Source: Obelidium mucronatum (lineage: Eukaryota; Chytridiomycota; Chytridiomycetes; Chytridiales; Chytriomycetaceae). From it: a stretch of DNA of 64,000 bases. The stretch covers positions 124,001 to 188,000 of the forward strand of contig JAIVFH010000057.1 in NCBI GenBank assembly GCA_025765595.1. The letters run 5' to 3'. Under the pieces are notes generated by a model. It had not been told where the DNA came from, ran no database searches, and saw only the letters and a program-made list of their open reading frames with translations. Positions 50,760-63,018 of the stretch are shown piece after piece; position 1 is the first letter of the stretch, and every line of letters starts with the position of its first letter. The position numbers and the translations under genes are program-made.

Positions 50760-53700
50760 ATGGACGCAATTCTAGACTTTTCCCGTGAATTCGATGTTTC
50801 CCTCTTGGACAGAGTCGTTCAAACTTTCTACTCATCAACGGGTGCTGAGGTACAAATACCCGCTTGTTATTTTTAATTGTTTGCATTCTTTTTCGCTCTA
50901 TTCGAGACTGTGTTTGTGTTAAAGCGAAAAACACCACCTCCCACAGCAAGCAACTGCGGAGAAGGTCCTCTCTCAATTCCAGGCTCATCCGGACTCTTGG
51001 AAGCAAGTCGATGGAATCCTGGAAAAATCATCGCTTCTTCAGACGAAGGTATGTTTTCAATTCTGTGTTTGGCTTCAGCTGATGTCTTTTTCCCTCCCAG
51101 TTCATCGCCCTTACAATTCTCGAAAATCTCATCAAAACAATGTGGAAGGCTCTACCAGACGTCCAACGACAGGGTGCGTCTCGGTTTGGATTTTTTTCTA
51201 GTGGGTGGCGGCTGCTGAACCAACGTGCTTTCTGCAGGAATCAAGAACTTTATTGTCGGAATCATTATCAAAACATCATCGGATGAAGCGTCATTCGATA
51301 GGCAAAAACTGTATTTAAACAAACTCAACATGGTCTTGGTTCAAGTACGTTCCCTTCGGCATACCCACTTGAAGTCAAGAAAATAACGCCCTCCTTTCGT
51401 TTGTTTTTTTAAGATTCTGAAGCAAGAATGGCCGCATAACTGGCCAAACTTCATCCCAGAAATTGTTGAAAGTAGCAAAACAAACCTGTCGCTCTGTGAA
51501 AACAATATGAAGATCTTAAAACTGTTGAGGTTCGTGTAGATAATTCTAAAAATTAAGATGCTTGTTTACTCACCGTATCTGCCTTCTTTTAGTGAGGAAA
51601 TTTTCGACTTCTCAGCAGAGCAAATGACACAGCAAAAGACCAAAAACCTCAAAAACTCCATGTGTGGGCAATTCTCGGATATATTTCAGCTGTGTCTTCA
51701 AGTTTTGGATAAAGCGTCCAAGAAGTCTCTCATAAATGCAACATTGGAGACGCTGCTCCGTTTTCTCAACTGGATTCCATTGGGCTATATTTTCGAAACG
51801 AATCTTGTGGATATTCTTGCACTCGATTTTTGGAGGTTCCCGAGTTCAAGAATGTGACGTTGAAGTGTTTGACGGAAATTAGGAGGGCTGCAAGTCGGGC
51901 CGGAATATAATGAAAAGTTTGCCATGCTTTTTAACATTGTGATGACAAGTATCAACAAGATGGTTCCTGCGTCCTATGGTGAGTATTGATTTTTGTGAAA
52001 TGTCCTTTGTGCTTGCTGAACGATTTGTGATGTTAGATTTGGCGGAATTGTACGAAACTGATGATGACGCTGAGCAATTTATTCAAAACTTAGCCATGTT
52101 CCTGACCAGCTTTCTCGGCGCCCATTTAAAGGTTCCCGCTTTTTTTTTGTTCAGAGTTCGGACGAAATCCACTCACCAACAAATGTTCTAAATTAGGTTG
52201 TTGAAGCTGGTGGAAACCGCGAACTTCTCATCAACGCACACTCGTATCTTATCCGCGTATCACTCGTAAAAGACCGTGAAATCTTCAAAGTGTGTCTTGA
52301 ATACTGGAACAAACTTGTAGTCCGAACTCTATGAAGAAGTCCAACATATCCCAAGCGCCGAAATGCCTCTGTTGAATCTTGGTGGAGCGATGCTTCACGG
52401 TCAACATTTGCAAAACCATCCCGCCCTTCGGAAGCACATTTACTCTCAAATTCTTTCGAATTTGCGCTTGGTCATGATTGAGAGGATGGTGAAGCCTGAA
52501 GAAGTGTTGGTTGTTGAAAATGACGAAGGTGAAATTGTCAGAGAAACTTTGAAGGAGAGTGACACTATTGTCCTTTACAAGAGCATGAGAGAAGTTTTGG
52601 TTTACTTGACTCACTTGGACGTGGATGATACTGAGACTATCATGACGGATAAGCTGTCAAAGCAGGTACTAGTGCCGTGTTGCTTTGAGTATTTTTTTGG
52701 GGGTAATCTGATGTCAGTCTTAAATAAGATGGATGGTTCTGAGTGGTCTTGGGACAATCTCAATAAGCTTGCATGGGCGATTGGTTCCATCTCAGGCGCA
52801 ATGAGTGAAGAAACCTGAGAAGCGATTTCTGGTCAACTTCATCAAGTACCTTCTCAGTTTGTGTGAAATGAAACGTGGAAAGGATAACAAGGCTGTTGTA
52901 GCTTCCAACATCATGTATATTGTTGGACAGTATCCTCGTTTCTTGAAAGCCCATTGGAAGTTTTTGAAGACTGTAGTCAAGAAGTTGTTTGAATTTATGC
53001 ATGAGTTACATGAAGGTAGGATTTGGTTTCAAGATTTTAATTTGATTGTTGACGTCTTGGTTTATTTTGTAGGTGTGCAAGATATGGCGTGTGACACATT
53101 TATGAAGATCTGTCAAAAGTGCAAAAGCCAGTTTGTGAAGCAGCAGCATGGAGAGTTACAACCGTTCATTGATGAAGAGAATTTTAAAGCAAATCGACGT
53201 TATTACAGCCGATTTACAGCCTCACCAGGTATGTGAGGGGGGTGTTTATTCAATTTTCCGTTATTAAAAAGCTTCGTTAGGTCCATTCCTTCTACGAGTC
53301 TGTGGGTTACATGATTTCTGCCCAGCCGAACGCACAACTACGAGAGAGGAATATTCATGGTCTGATGGAACTTCCGAACCAAGCTGTAAGTGGTTGTTTT
53401 TTTGTCCTGGCATTAAAATAAATATATTAATTTTTTCTTAAAGTGGACAAATGTTATTCAAGAAGCTGGGCGTAACCCTAACTGTCTCAACAGCCCAGAT
53501 ACCGTTAAAATTCTTGGAAACATTATCAAAACAAATGTCGCAGCCTGTGTCTCGATTGGTGCGCCGTTTGTTTATCAAATCGGAAAAATCTACTGGGAGC
53601 TCTTGGAACTATATAAAGCCGTGAGCACTTTGATCAGCGACTCTGTCGCTCAACAGGGCCTGATTGCAACTCAAACACCGCGTGTGAGAGGAATGCGAAC

Positions 53701-54872
53701 AATCAAAAAGGAGATTTTAAAGTTGATTGACACGTTTATTGGGAAAGCGGAGGATTTGGTTGATATTAACCAGAATATGATTCCACCGCTTTTGGAAGCT
53801 GTTTTGGGAGATTATGCGAGAAATGTAGAGCAAGCGCGAGAGGCAGAAGTTTTGAACTTGATGGCTAGCGTCATTTCAAGATTTGGGGTTTGTTATTTTT
53901 GTGTTTTTATGCGATTTGCTCACATGTATTTTATTGACTGTTGGGTAGAATCTGATTGTCGATAAGGTTCCACCCATTTTGGAATCCGTCTTTGAGTGCA
54001 CGTTGAACATGATCAACAAAGACTTTGAAAACTTCCCTGAGCACCGCTCTGGCTTCTTTAAGATGATTTACGCAATCAACGTGAACTGCTTCCCAGGTTC
54101 GCCAATACATCGTGGTCTTTTCAAGAATTTGTTGTACTGACATTGAGAATTATTCCAGCTCTGCTGAACCTCCCCCCACCGATGTTCAAGCTTTTCTTGG
54201 ACAGCATTGTTTGGGGATTCAAGCACACAATGCGTGACATCAGTGACTTGGGTCTGACAATCTGTCACGATCTCCTGAACAACTTTGGAAAGTGTGACGC
54301 ATCTATTGCAAATGCCTTCTACCAGACCTACTATTTGAATATTCTTCAAGATATTTTCTTTGTCTTGACCAACACGTTCCACAAGTCTGGTTTCAAACTC
54401 CAAAGCGTGATTTTGGCGCAAATGTTCCAGATGGTGGAATCTGGACAAATCTCGGCGCCCTTGTATAACCCTGCAACGGTCGCGAACCCGAATCTCTCGA
54501 ATCAAGATTTCGTGAGAGAGCACGTTATGTTGCTGTTGCATAACGCGTTCCCCCATTTGCAACCGTGAGTTCTAGATATACCAAATATGCGAGTTAATTT
54601 TTTTAAAATTGATTGTCTTGTTTAGAAACCAAGTACGGGCATTTGTTATGGGGCTCTTTGAACATAACAAGGACCTATTGGCCTTCAAAATGCATTTGAG
54701 AGACTTCTTGATCACATTGAAGGAGTTTAGTGGGGACGACAATAGTGACCTATTCTTGGAAGAGAAGGAAGCGGAGGCTAAGATGAAGTTGGAGTCTGAA
54801 CGAGCGGCCGCCTTAAGAATTCCTGGAATGGTGAAAGTTTACGACAGACCCGACGATGGAATGATGGACTGA
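50760..54872 (+). CDS. CRM1: Exportin-1 (CRM1), nuclear export receptor
   Basis: Many short exons (first 50760-50848, second 50947-51048, last from about 54627). Starts [20 protein letters not shown]. The importin-beta N-terminal domain ([20 protein letters not shown]) and HEAT repeats cover the full family length. The NES-groove region reads [20 protein letters not shown]; its Cys, encoded near 52861, is the residue that leptomycin B modifies in sensitive species. [18 protein letters not shown] and the C-terminal [20 protein letters not shown] are near-invariant. CRM1 carries leucine-rich NES cargoes with RanGTP. At least four one-base frame breaks occur (near 51824, AGG 51881, CGA 52323, TGA 52816, near 53178), yet all domains remain, so the gene is certainly functional in the cell. 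Confidence 0.95.
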
Positions 54873-55019
54873 TTGCGTGATTCTTTAAAGTTGTTGTAGA
54901 TGGAGGAATGTTTTTTTTTGTTTGATGTTGTGTGTTTTGATATTCTAATATTTGTTTTGTTTGCAACTCTTTTATATTCCTTTTTTTCCTTGCGCTGAGA
55001 GAATAAAGGAAAACTGATA

Positions 55020-56258
55020 TTATGAAATAGACTGCTCACCCCTTGATGGGTTTTCGATGGTGGCTGACATTGCAACGACAGACTGGGGTCGAGTGAGTTG
55101 CGTGCGCGGAAGAGCCCCGGCTGACTTGCCAACTGCCGCCGATGGTGTCGCTGAATTAGCACTGGACACTTTGCCAGATTCACTTTCTCTTTTCTTGATC
55201 ATAACGGCCTGAGTGCGTAAAGCTCGAAATTCTTCCATTCTGTCTTTGAGGGGAAACTCAATCAAATACACAGACTTGTTCGCCCCCACAGTTAACTCTA
55301 TAGTCTCTTCAGCCTGTTTCTTTGCTGCAACAGTTGTCTTTTCAATCACTTTAATGTTTGCCTGCGACAAAACATGGGTTCCGCTGTAACTCTCGGCAAG
55401 AATAATCAACATATCGAGTTCTGGCATAACCATCAAAACAGCTGATTTCCATAAAGAAGTAGGTCTGTTGGGCCGGATTCCGGTGTGGAACATGAATGTG
55501 AGAACTTGGCCGTCGTCTCTGTCGATTCGCGAGACGCTTGATCCTGCTCCCTTGCTTGATGTGTGTGTCAATGATTGCCTACTTTCAATTTCTCCACGAA
55601 GGGAGGGTACAAAGAGAATGAAGGGGGATACAATGCAAATCACCCAAATGGCGACGGAAATTGTGATTCTGTGCAGGGTGAATATGCCGCTAGTTTGGGC
55701 TGTGATTCCAAAAGATATTCCCTGTATTTTATGGTTGATCTTTTGCTTGATTTATAAAAAATCCGACTTACCAGAGCCAACAGAACCGCGGCGCAGCTAA
55801 CATAAATAGTCGCACCGACTTGCTTCGACTCATCAAACTTACTGGCAGCTTTGCGTGTCAATTGCCCAATGTAAACGCACAGAATCATGATCAAGGCATT
55901 GAAGCCAAATAGCAATCCCATAAGCGACGTGGCTTGTCGTTCATAACCTGGAGCTGTTCTGCACGTCCATACTTGGTGCTCTGTATCTGTAAATTCAGAG
56001 AGCTGTGGAGTGATTTGGCCTCCTTGTACATATATCAGCGCTAGGACTCCATCGAATAATGCGATAAAGTTTGATGCGGCGATGAGAAAGTCATCCTTTA
56101 TGAATCTAGAGCGAGCAATTCGTGGATATCCAAAGATGAGAAAGATTCGAAACGCTTTCATGAATATCATACTTTTTTTTTTTTTTTTTGGTTGGATTTT
56201 AGTTTTTCTCTTTTTGATAGGTTTTGTGTCACCTGAAAACCATCCCAAAAGTACGGAA
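55020..56258 (-). pseudogene. PstS-GPCR copy 2, 3' part (TM3-TM7 and tail), separated by transposon
   Basis: Exons 56171-55772 and 55721-55020 correspond exactly in length and phase to exon 3 (400 bp) and closely to exon 4 of the receptor at 8127-10870. Sequence matches run through MKAFRIFLIFGYPRIARSRF, SLMGLLFGFNALIMILCVYI and ELTVGANKSVYLIEFPLKDR. The end of the preceding exon survives as a few bases next to the transposon end at 56258, with a possible donor GTACTT. Taken with 63044-64000 it is one gene interrupted by the 6.8-kb element, so it cannot make a normal receptor from this allele unless the element is removed. Apart from the insertion no frame damage is seen, suggesting a recent event. 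Confidence 0.8.
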
Positions 56259-56283
56259 GCTGATTTGTTCACAACCGGACGGG
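56259..56283 (+). repeat. Left terminal inverted repeat
   Basis: Begins GCTGATTTGTTCACAACCGG and continues ACGGG; identical over 25 bp to the reverse complement of 63019-63043. Confidence 0.95.
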
Positions 56284-56357
56284 GAAAAAAATTAGGGTTG
56301 AAACAAAAAATTTCGAGCAACAAACAAACAAACAAACAAACAAAGAAACAAACAGAC

Positions 56358-58366
56358 ATGGCACGTGCCTCTTATTGCACCGAAACAGGGTTGGCGCTAA
56401 GTGTTTGCATCCACTGCGTTGATGTAGACGCACTGTCGGCGCCATGGACAGGGCTTTTCTGTGCATTTCATGGAGGCGAGTTGGCGGGGTCCTGTTGCCA
56501 GTGTCCTCCCTGGCCAACTGCAGTGCCAAGAACATCCAGCTTCTCAGCAACTGACATCTACAACTCCCCCTTCTACTGCTCTTTCACAGGGAAGCGTGTG
56601 GTGGACTGCAACCACTGCCACAGGCATGTTGGTCTTGGTGTCAGGCATGACGACGCAGCGTTTTTCTGTTCGACCACGGCGCAACTTCTACATGAATGCA
56701 ATCACTGCAGGGTATCAGTAATGGCAGGCTTCGAGTGCGCTGATGGCGCCAACTCAGACGACCTGGATTGCGAAGATGTTAGCGACGTCGAAACATGTAA
56801 TCAGAACAATGGCTCCCAAGCGAACACTGCAGTCTCAGCGGAATCGGAATCCAATATGTTTGCGGTGGTTGTAGACCTCCTTGATGAGGGGCTGAAGAAT
56901 GCGGAAGTCGTGAAAGAGTTGATGTCTCGATTTGCTGTGACAAGAAGTGTGAGCTGGCTAGAAAAGTTCAAGAGGAAGCATGGACTGTCAAAGAAGCGAC
57001 CGGAATTAACACTATTGGAGCAGTCTGATGATTGGATTCAGGACGTAAAGGAGTGCGTATACAAGGGGTACAAGGCCGCAGAGCTGCAGTACCACCTCAA
57101 AATCAAGTGGGGAGTGACCATTGGCCGCACACGGTTATGGAAAATACTAAAAGTAAGTGAATTCGTCAAGTGAATTCGTCTTGATTCCTCACCTAGAGTA
57201 ACATTTTGCTTCTGTTGTTTCTTTTTAGACGCACAGAATTTGTCTTACGGATTCGTGGATACCCACCGACGTTATTGATGGACTGGTTGCTACTGAATCA
57301 GCCAACAAACCAGGAATTGGATACCGGGGAATGACCGATATTATCAGGCTGCGATACAATGTTAAGGTTGCTCGCCAAAGAATTCATGCCAGTCTGAAGC
57401 AAGCCAACCCCCAACTTTCAGCAAGCCGGCTTGGAAACGTCATGTTCCGACGGGTTTATGGATCCCGAGGTGTAAACGCTGTGTGGCACTTTGACGGCTA
57501 CGACAAGCTCTCTCGCTTTGGCTTCGGTATCCACTGTTGTACAGATGGACTCTCCAGAAAGTACATGTGGTGGTACATCGGATCAACAAACCGCCTCTCT
57601 GTGCGTGTGGCTGGTCATTATGTAAAAGCTGTCGAACGAGCCGGCTGGAGACCTGATATTACCCGAACCGATTTTGGCTCCGAGAATGTGGTTGTAGCCA
57701 CTATTCAGGGTTACTACAGTGACTTACTTGGCTTGACACATGACGGACACATTTATGGGACCTCAAAACGCAACACTCGCATTGAAGGAGGCTGGAGAAT
57801 CCTTTCGCGTGACAACTTGAAGTACTGGAAGACACTGTTTGAGATGATGGAAATACATCATGCGTATCAGTTCAACACACTGGACTTCTACCACGTCAAA
57901 GTAGCTCAGTTTGTATTTGGGGATTTCATCAAGGAAGAATTGAATGATTGGTGCATTCGATGGAATTCTCACCTTCTTCGGTAATGGTTTTTATTGTTGT
58001 TGTTGTTGTTGCATTGTGTAATTAATTGAGGATTGAAACAGGAAGACAAAACAATCAAGAGCTCCGAGCGGGAGACCGTGTCTTATGTACGACCACCCAG
58101 AGGCGTTCGGTTACAGAAACGTAGGACACACCCCTCCAGCAAATCTACGCCAAGTAGCCGAACAAGCAGCTTGCGACAACATGCCCTTTGAAGGCTACGA
58201 CATGTTTGACGAAACTGATACATTTGACTTGAACCCATTTCGTCTAAGGTTTGCTGATGCGGCTATGTCAGCTGGTTTGTTTCCAGTAACAAAAGCGAAC
58301 ATGTGTGTGCTATTTCAGACACTGACTCAAGATGATGTATTGCGTCAGCAGCTGGGATTTGATTGA
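56358..58366 (+). CDS. Transposase with integrase-core (DDE) domain and N-terminal Cys-rich modules
   Basis: Three exons (56358-57152, 57229-57980, 58042-58366) encode 623 residues without frame breaks. Residues ~5-120 hold two Cys modules (YCTETGLALSVCIHC... and YCSFTGKRVVDCNHC...) of the form C-x2-TG-x5-C-x-H-C with further C-x(n)-C pairs, a probable zinc-binding part. Residues ~165-265 form a helix-turn-helix region (DEGLKNAEVVKELMSRF). The catalytic core has an Asp in WHFDGYDKLSRFGF, a second Asp in DITRTDFGSENVVV and a Glu in SKRNTRIEGGWR, matching the D,D,E spacing of the integrase-core family found in fungal and animal genomes. It should cut and join the element ends. The C-terminal exon (about 108 residues) is unrecognised. 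The gene starts 75 bp inside the left repeat. Confidence 0.8.
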
Positions 58367-58557
58367 TCGTGTTCATGTGTTCATTACTATTTAATTCTGT
58401 GTGCGTCAAAGAAGAATATATGAAAGTTTGACTTCTTTTAATTGTGAATGAGTTTCAAACACTACAAACACAAAAAAACACACACAAAGAGCCAAAGAGC
58501 CAAACAAAAATACAGACAAAGAAGCAATACAAAATTAAAGCACAAAGTTTGAACCAA

Positions 58558-61500
58558 TCAACAGTAAGTATTCCCTGGTGTTGCGTTCTCAGCCGCAGAA
58601 GCTAATACATTCAGCAACATCTCTATGTCTCCCGACTCCACCACATCCTCCGCTACTTCCACCGATTTCCCCGCTTCCTCCAACCCCACCTCCGAATACT
58701 CCACCAGCTTCTTTGTCTTCTTCTTCTTCTTAATTTCCACATCATGGGCAACCACAACAATAATGCCTTCCCTCTTTTTCTTAGACTTTTTCTTCTCCTT
58801 TTCACGGGCCTCCTCATCCGACCCAACAGCCATTCCATTTTTCTTTCTCTTCTTTTCCTTGTTCCTCAACATTGTTCGAATTTCCTCAAAATCTTCCAAA
58901 TCTGGATCATTTTCAACATTTCCATCCAGAGCAGCTGTGGAAGTTGTAGAAGTAGTAGCTTTGGTTTCTTTTGGTATACTCCACCAACTTTTATCGGAAG
59001 CATCCACAAAGTACCAGGCGGATTGAGTGGAGCTCCAGCCAAGTGTCCAGCCATCTGGGCATTCTGGCTGAACATACCAGTCGTTTATGTCATTGCACCA
59101 CTCTACATTCCACCCAATGGGACAATCTGGCCGGACTTCCTTTGAAACTTCAAAACCAGGTGCAGGAACAACTGCCGCCAGTGGAAGGCCAGTTTCAGAC
59201 GTGAAAATTCCGCGCACTGTCCAACCAGGAGGTGCTGTCAACAACATTCTTGCTGTTCTTCGAGTGGCACGTCTGATACTTTCGGGGGTTGAAACGGCAG
59301 CAGAAGAACTTATAGCAGCGGATGCCTTTGATGTGGGAAGTTTCTTTGGAGACTTTGATTTGGGTGACTTTGATGGATTGTTTGATGATTTCGATGGATT
59401 GTTTGAGGGGATACCTAAAAAGACAAAGTCAAAATCAAATGTACAAGTTGAAAAATAAAAGAAAAGAAAATCAATCACCTTCTCCATATGTGTTCCGTCT
59501 TACAAACACAGCCCGAACAAAGTCCAAAGCAACCAACTTGTGACCAGAAGCTTTGGCTGCATTTTCGGCTTCCCGCTGACGAAGCTCATTTAAGTGCATT
59601 CGCACTTCTGGGACAATAACATCGGAAATCCAGCTAATTTTGTTTAAGTCTGATGCAAGACTTCCAGCCTCTGCATTGGAAGGAGGAATAACAAACAGAG
59701 CGGATAATTCCTTCTCAAACAGATCCATTTGAGCCTCCGTCAACATCAATTGGACTCCTTCCGCTAATGTGGTATCACCTTGGTGTGTCTTTCTGGTTCC
59801 CAAAAGGCGCAACTTCTTCAAGTTTCCGGTCAGTTTTGCTTCTCTTAATTCACTTGGCCGTTTTCCATCCAAAATTTCCTGGACCAATGGAACCACTTGC
59901 TTTAACTGCTGCAGAACAATTTCATCAAGAACTGGATTTGTGTCATTGTATCCTTTCAAGTACCGGTGGAAGTAAGGGTGAATTGGACAAGTTAAAAAAT
60001 CGGCGTCAAACGCGAGATGAAAAGACGACTTTGCGACTCTGGGAAAGGGGGGGCCGTCCAGTGGCAGCAACAATTTCGAACGGAAAAGGCTCGTTTGCGT
60101 AATGATTCACAATGAACCCCGGTTCTGCAAAAGAATGTATCATTTAAAAAAGGGCATGTGTAGCGTTCTTTAAACTAAAATAATTAATACCGTAGCAGCC
60201 ATCTCGACACACAAGAGCGTACGCGTTTTTACATAAACCAACACCTTCCCAAGGGTCATCAAGAATGTTTTCAAACAGGTGAGGATCCTCTTTTGGGGGT
60301 TTGGCAGAATCTTATATAAAATTAAAAAAAAACTATTACCCAAACAAAAAAAACTGTTACACAAACCAACAATGGGTGCAGGTGTAATGACAGCCCGGTC
60401 AATGGGAGATAAAACAATGGGCGCCTCCCCAACAGGCAAAACAATGGAAGGATTTGATGGAATGGAAGTCTTTGGTGGAACAGAAGGATTTGGTGGAACA
60501 ATGGGTGCAGCAACATGGAGTGGAATACGTTGAAATACTGTAGTTTCGACTGTCATTGTTGATTTGGGCCGTTCGAGTCTGGCATATGGGCCTTTTGGGC
60601 ACTTTTTACCACATATGCGATGTGTTTTAACAAAAGCCCTGTATCCTTGTTCGCCCGAGTTTCCGTAACCATAGAATCTTTGGAAATCATGGTTGAACTT
60701 TCCCCAAAAACAAATCTATATATAGCGTCATCTCAATATATGAGCCGTTGATCAGTAAAAGCTTCCATACCTGGCAATCAAGAATGTATCGGGGGCCACT
60801 GGTCGTCATCAGGAGCTCTACGTCAAGAATCAACGCTTTTCCTTCTAAAACAGCATACGATTTGTGTATAAATGCTTCCGCCTGGCAGAAAAGTGTTTAA
60901 TCACTCAGTCCCTTACTCAAAACTGAAAAAAGGTTACCTCTTCTATTACAGAATGTGCGAACTCTGGATAATCATCTTGAAGCATATCGTTCACTTCTCC
61001 AACATTGGTGATGACCTTCTCCAACGGCCCGACAACCTGCTCCTCAAACACCCACACCTTGGAAAGTTCCTCCATATTCTTCATTACACTGGAAAGGCAT
61101 CCCGACAGTGTCATAAGAATCATACGAGGCGCAATGAAGTGACTTGACTTGTCGTTCTCAATGTTCCAAGCATCGCACACAGCGCAAACGATTTCCCGAA
61201 TATAGAGTTCCGATCGAAGAAGGGCTGCCCCATCAAGTTGAACTCCATTTGCAGCTTCACTCTTTGGTTTCTGTTTCAAAACAGTTTTGATTAGTAATAA
61301 AGCTTTTAATAATAAATTAAAAAAATTCGTATCCCAACTCAAAGGCCTTGCTAACACTCCGTTTGGAGTTTTAGCGTTGGTTAAGTCATTTTATCCCGTT
61401 TGGGAAAAAAAGACATCCAATACAAATTATAAGAGATAAGAAGGAATTTTAAGTACCTTCAAAACCCAAGTTTTGCCTTCAAAAAGACAGTGTGACACTA

Positions 61501-62958
61501 GAACATTCATCCATACTTCCTTGGTAGAGCCAGACTTGACTGGTTCAGCAAGCTGGAGTGCTGAAATAATGCTTTCGTCAAAGCTCACATGGATGGCTGT
61601 TCCAGATCCAGCTCCCTCCTGGAACATAATGGGAGGCGGTCGGGCGGTTGCGCCAATTTCCATCAGCTGCTTGATTTCGACTTTGTTTTTCTTAACAGGA
61701 TGCTCGCCACCTTCAGCCCGATGCTTCTTTGATGGAGGCTCGACAGCATCGAAAAACACCTCAGTCGTATCTACATAAAAATGCTATTAACGTAACAGCA
61801 AAGAAAGAGGGGGGAAATTAAAAACTTGCCACAATCTATCGAAATGACAGGTGATGGCGCTTTACAGCCCGGTGCTTCAGCTGCAGGTGCTTGAGTGCCA
61901 GATGTTACAGAGTCACCAAATCCAAAATCATCTTCATCCGCAAAGAAGTCTCGAACATTGTAGGGGGCTGTTCCGTTTCTTTGGAGATACTGCAGTGGGA
62001 AGTCGGCTTCAGAAGTAAGCAAGTCCTCTTCCCGCTCCTTGGTCAATAGCGGAAGGATCACTCGGGGCCGCACTCGAGGAAGGGGGGCAGAGGCAGACTC
62101 CAATGCTGTTGCTGTACGTGGGGGGGCTGAAGGAGGAGGAGAGGATGCCGGGCTGCTTTGAACTGAATGGGGGATAAGCCATGTTTCATCTTTGAGGCAC
62201 AGGTGCAAAATCCGACTTTTTTGTGAAATAGATTTTGTTGCTATCATGAACCACGATTTGACTTTCTTAGTTACGTTCAGACGTGATTTATCATGTATTA
62301 GGTCAAATTCATCAGGACATCTGCAAAGCAAATGTACGCTTAGTTTCATGCTCATATGCCCAGACGCTCAAAAATACCTTCCACGAATTCCAGTTTGAGT
62401 AAGTACTGCGTTAATCACATCTTCACCACTCTGACCGTACGTTGCTTCCACATCAACCGCGCCAAACCGTGACGTTTCAACAGAGGCCACCAATGATACT
62501 TCCGGTTGGTACTTTACTTTCCCCAACAACACTTTGAATGTAACCGTCTTGGCATCCTCCGCTTCTAAAGTTCCACCCTTCACCCTTCTTTTCTGTTCTT
62601 GGTTGGCTTTGTTAGCACGCAGTTTTGCTTGTATGGTCAGGGGATCTTCCATCTTTTCGTTGTTAAAGTGGCGGACACGCTCGTCTGCAAACCGCCGCTG
62701 TTGCTCAAGGAGTTCGGCAGCATTCTGCTCATGCGCTGACTTCTGCTGAACTTTCGGTTTCGAACTCTTTGGTGGGGACTTATCGTCGATACGACGAAGT
62801 TTGCATCCTTTGCAAGGACATTCGCTGCACGGATTTCCAGTCTCACCGCAGTAGAGCATTTTCGCTGGATGGTCTGCTATTCCTAATCCGCAGTGGTCGC
62901 ACTTTGCGCGCACCTTCCCGGTGAGTGGACAGTGCAATGACGGCGGGACGTTTGACAT
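58558..62958 (-). CDS. Transposon-borne protein with Cys module, divergent alpha-kinase-like domain and WW-like tail
   Basis: Nine exons: 62958-62378, 62320-61830, 61771-61457, 61270-60937, 60881-60771, 60715-60367, 60310-60191, 60124-59479 and 59414-58558, about 1267 residues. Residues ~9-45 are a Cys module (HCPLTGKVRAKCDHC...) like those of the transposase. An alpha-kinase-like domain spans exons 3-6: a lysine strand (GKTWVLKKPK), helix ELYIREIVCAVCDAWNIE, FAHSVIEE then ALILDVELLMTTSGPRYILD, and the end GYGNSGEQGYRAFVKTHRIC-x3-C, which matches the G-N-x-G-x2-G-x3-F-x3-H-x-C-x3-C zinc-site ending of alpha-kinases. The tail has a WW-like WTLGWSSTQSAWYFV part and a basic/acidic end. Intron 2 has a GC donor (GCAAGT). 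One shift near 60054 (CGG in a C-run). The role in transposition is unknown. Confidence 0.65.
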
Positions 62959-63018
62959 GTTTTTGTTTTTGTTTGTTTGTTTTGATTCAATTTTTTCTTC
63001 GTGCGTCTTTATTTTTAT

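Noticed and set aside
50760..54872. CRM1 as a pseudogene because of several frame breaks
   Set aside because: All domains are intact and strongly conserved around the breaks, and the gene is normally essential and single copy; insertion errors or recoding explain it better.
56358..58366. Assignment of the transposase to the KDZ group because of its Cys-rich N-terminus
   Set aside because: The catalytic part has the D, D and E contexts of integrase-core proteins, not the KDZ pattern I know, so only the Cys module is comparable.
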